Part shown: positions 7,900 to 9,346 of the stretch, piece by piece
How the letters are laid out: each line of letters begins with the position of its first letter
Position numbering within the stretch: position 1 is the first letter of the stretch
Source of the DNA: Acidobacteriota bacterium
GTDB lineage: Bacteria; Acidobacteriota; Terriglobia; Terriglobales; Acidobacteriaceae
DNA: 9,346 nucleotides
Reading direction: 5' to 3'
NCBI GenBank assembly: GCA_021802085.1
Contig: JAKAAZ010000143.1
Location: forward strand, 1-9,346
Position numbers and translations under genes: made by a program
Notes under the pieces: generated by a model
What the model was told of the DNA's origin: nothing
Seen by the model: only the letters and a program-made list of their open reading frames with translations
The model's database searches: none

Positions 7900-9090
7900 A
7901 TGACGACCGGTGTGGAAGGCTACATGTACCCGAACGAGATCACCCTCTATTGGAGCGTGCTGATCGTTTTATACCCCTACATCACGGGACTGGTGGCCGG
8001 GGCATTCATTCTGGCTTCGCTCGAGCGTGTCTTCCGTGTCGATGCGGTGAAGCCCACCTACCGGCTGGCATTGCTGACCGCGCTGGCATTCCTGGTGGTT
8101 GCGCCTCTGCCGCTGCAGTTGCACCTGGGACACCCGGAACGCTCGCTTGAGATGTATTTCACTCCCCATCGCACCTCGGCCATGGCCATGTTCGGGTTCG
8201 TGTATCTCTGGTACCTGATGGCGGTTCTGACGGTGGAAATCTGGCTCGACTACCGGCGCGATATCGTAGTGATGGCCCAGTCTTCCAGCGGCATGAAACG
8301 CTGGATCTATCAGGTGCTGGCACTGGGTTCCAGCAACATCAGCGAGCGCGCGCTTGCCATCGATGAACGGGTAGGCTGGCTGATCACCCTGGTAGGCATT
8401 CCCTCCGCTTTTCTGCTGCACGGATATGTCGGGTTTATCTTCGGCTCGATCAAGGCAAATCCATGGTGGTCGTCGCCATTGATGCCGGTGGTGTTTATTT
8501 TCTCCGCCATGGTGTCGGGGATTGCCGCCGTGATGCTGTTGTATATGCTGATCATGCGGCTCCGTCGAGAGAAGATCGACATGTTGTGCGTGGATACGGT
8601 AGCGCGCTATTTGTTCTACATGTTCATTATCGATTTCAGCCTGGAAATGCTCGACCTGATCCATCGGATTTATGAGGCGGATGAGTCGTTTCGCACCCTG
8701 AATTTCATGGTCCACACGAAACTCTACTTTTCCCAAATAGTCCTCCAGATTTTTGTGGGGACCCTGACTCCGATCCTATTGCTGGCCTTGACCCAGGTGC
8801 TGAAGTTCCCAGAAATGGCGCGGAAGCGCATGTATACCGTCGCTGGATGTCTGACCCTGATCGGCATCTTCGCCATGCGCTGGAATGTTGTGATCGGAGG
8901 ACAGTTGTTTTCAAAAAGCTTCCTCGGGTACACAACCTACAAGATGGCATTGGTTACACGGGAGGGACTGCTCATGTCCATTGCCTTGACCATCCTCCCC
9001 CTGTTCATTTTGTGGGTGTTGGTAAAACTTCTGCCTCCCTGGCCGGAGAGAGCTCAGGCGGCGATTCCCGCGGAGACGCCCACGCAGTAG
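7900..9090 (+). CDS. NrfD/PsrC/DsrP-type quinone-reactive membrane subunit
   Basis: A 396-residue integral membrane protein that should exchange electrons between the (mena)quinone pool and the ferredoxin encoded just upstream. About nine hydrophobic segments can be seen, roughly at residues 15-42, 55-76, 93-116, 157-183, 192-220, 235-256, 279-300, 315-335 and 355-377. Family-like features include the LHLGHPER stretch after the second helix, which resembles the conserved GxPER-type region of NrfD/PsrC proteins, and charged residues inside helices (for example FSLEMLDLIHR around 245-257) that often line quinone or proton paths. There is no heme-binding motif. The start at 7900 is fixed by a strong ribosome binding site. 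The gene is third in the cytochrome-ferredoxin-NrfD order seen in nrfBCD and dsrJOP. Length suits the longer DsrP/NrfD-like members. Which quinone and which direction of flow cannot be told. Confidence 0.92.
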   Translation: MTTGVEGYMYPNEITLYWSVLIVLYPYITGLVAGAFILASLERVFRVDAVKPTYRLALLTALAFLVVAPLPLQLHLGHPERSLEMYFTPHRTSAMAMFGFVYLWYLMAVLTVEIWLDYRRDIVVMAQSSSGMKRWIYQVLALGSSNISERALAIDERVGWLITLVGIPSAFLLHGYVGFIFGSIKANPWWSSPLMPVVFIFSAMVSGIAAVMLLYMLIMRLRREKIDMLCVDTVARYLFYMFIIDFSLEMLDLIHRIYEADESFRTLNFMVHTKLYFSQIVLQIFVGTLTPILLLALTQVLKFPEMARKRMYTVAGCLTLIGIFAMRWNVVIGGQLFSKSFLGYTTYKMALVTREGLLMSIALTILPLFILWVLVKLLPPWPERAQAAIPAETPTQ

Positions 9091-9120
9091 CGCAGTGCTT
9101 GTGTAGCAAAAGCGGTGGCG

Positions 9121-9279
9121 ATGATGGACGATCTTCATGACACCCTGGCACGACTGATTGCGACGGTGGAGATCCTGGAGCGCCGTGTCGATGCGCTCGA
9201 ACACCCATTCCAGATACAGCAGCCGATCCCCACACCGGCGGCAATCCCTTCTAGGAGTCTGTCGGGCATAAGGGTTTGA
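9121..9279 (+). CDS. Small predicted coiled-coil protein, 52 aa, hypothetical
   Basis: A short open frame 30 bases after the NrfD-like gene and on the same strand. It begins MMDDLHDTLARLIATVEIL and has a leucine/isoleucine/valine heptad-like pattern over about residues 5-27 that suggests a coiled coil, then a Pro-rich tail (QQPIPTPAAIP). Upstream GGTGG is a modest ribosome binding site. The last ten or so codons run into the AT-rich repeat-bearing DNA at the window edge, so the C-terminus may have been replaced by inserted sequence. It could be an accessory subunit of the cytochrome operon or a chance frame. I do not recognise a family. Confidence 0.5.
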   Translation: MMDDLHDTLARLIATVEILERRVDALEHPFQIQQPIPTPAAIPSRSLSGIRV

Positions 9280-9346
9280 GATTTTGTAACCAACATAGAA
9301 TCAACAACATACCAAACATGGTAGATTTTGTAGGTTGTTGATTTTA
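9252..9346. mobile_element. Possible mobile-element terminus (partial)
   Basis: From about 9276 the DNA turns sharply AT-rich compared with the rest of the window. It contains a 10-bp direct repeat, AGATTTTGTA, at 9279-9288 and 9323-9332, and a 10-bp perfect inverted repeat, AATCAACAAC at 9299-9308 with GTTGTTGATT at 9334-9343. The preceding TAGGAGTCTGTCGGGC resembles the kind of end found on insertion sequences, and it interrupts the small coiled-coil ORF. No transposase is inside the window, so the assignment is inference. Confidence 0.3.
9299..9343. repeat. Inverted repeat with 25-base loop
   Basis: AATCAACAAC (9299-9308) pairs perfectly with GTTGTTGATT (9334-9343). The loop contains a nested TACC (9310-9313) / GGTA (9320-9323) pair. 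It could be a binding site, an attenuator-like hairpin before a gene beyond the edge, or a subterminal repeat of a mobile element. Confidence 0.7.

Noticed and set aside
7969..8736. 255-codon minus-strand frame opposite the NrfD-like gene
   Set aside because: It is a His/Gln-rich antisense shadow of a membrane protein gene, with no motif or ribosome binding site support.
1..9346. CRISPR array, tRNA or rRNA genes
   Set aside because: No regularly spaced repeats, cloverleaf-like segments or conserved rRNA stretches were seen on either strand.

Overview
The window is GC-rich bacterial chromosome carrying six main protein-coding genes, one of them broken, plus a small ORF near the right edge. 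The gene content and the flavour of the proteins (a GuaB with an enlarged catalytic flap, an exported GH3 glycosidase, and a cytochrome c / Tat-ferredoxin / NrfD trio) suggest a Gram-negative heterotroph, most likely an Acidobacteriota member. This taxonomic guess is inference from the proteins; no rRNA or other marker is present.

Layout. 29-1552 (+): IMP dehydrogenase guaB, complete. 1710-4013 (+): secreted GH3 beta-glucosidase-type enzyme with a signal peptide. 4276-5145 (-): isocitrate lyase/PEP mutase superfamily enzyme with a lyase-type KKCGH loop, convergent with the GH3 gene. 5616-6415 (-): hydroxyethylthiazole kinase thiM, interrupted by a single missing base at about 6155, next to an 18-bp perfect palindrome. 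6655-9090 (+): a tight three-gene operon, divergent from thiM, encoding a membrane-anchored tetraheme cytochrome c, a Tat-type four-cluster ferredoxin (NrfC/DsrO-like) and an NrfD/PsrC/DsrP-type quinone-reactive membrane protein. 9121-9279 (+): a small predicted coiled-coil ORF. The last ~70 bases switch to AT-rich DNA with direct and inverted repeats, which may be the edge of a mobile element.

How the parts work together. The left half is a mosaic of unrelated metabolic genes: purine synthesis, oligosaccharide breakdown, C-C bond lyase and thiamin salvage. The only real multi-gene system is the cytochrome / ferredoxin / NrfD module. It has the same subunit order as NrfBCD and DsrJOP and should pass electrons between the quinone pool and a periplasmic partner. 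No catalytic reductase or oxidase subunit is in view, so its partner is unknown. This module is the best candidate here for something poorly described, although its component families are known.
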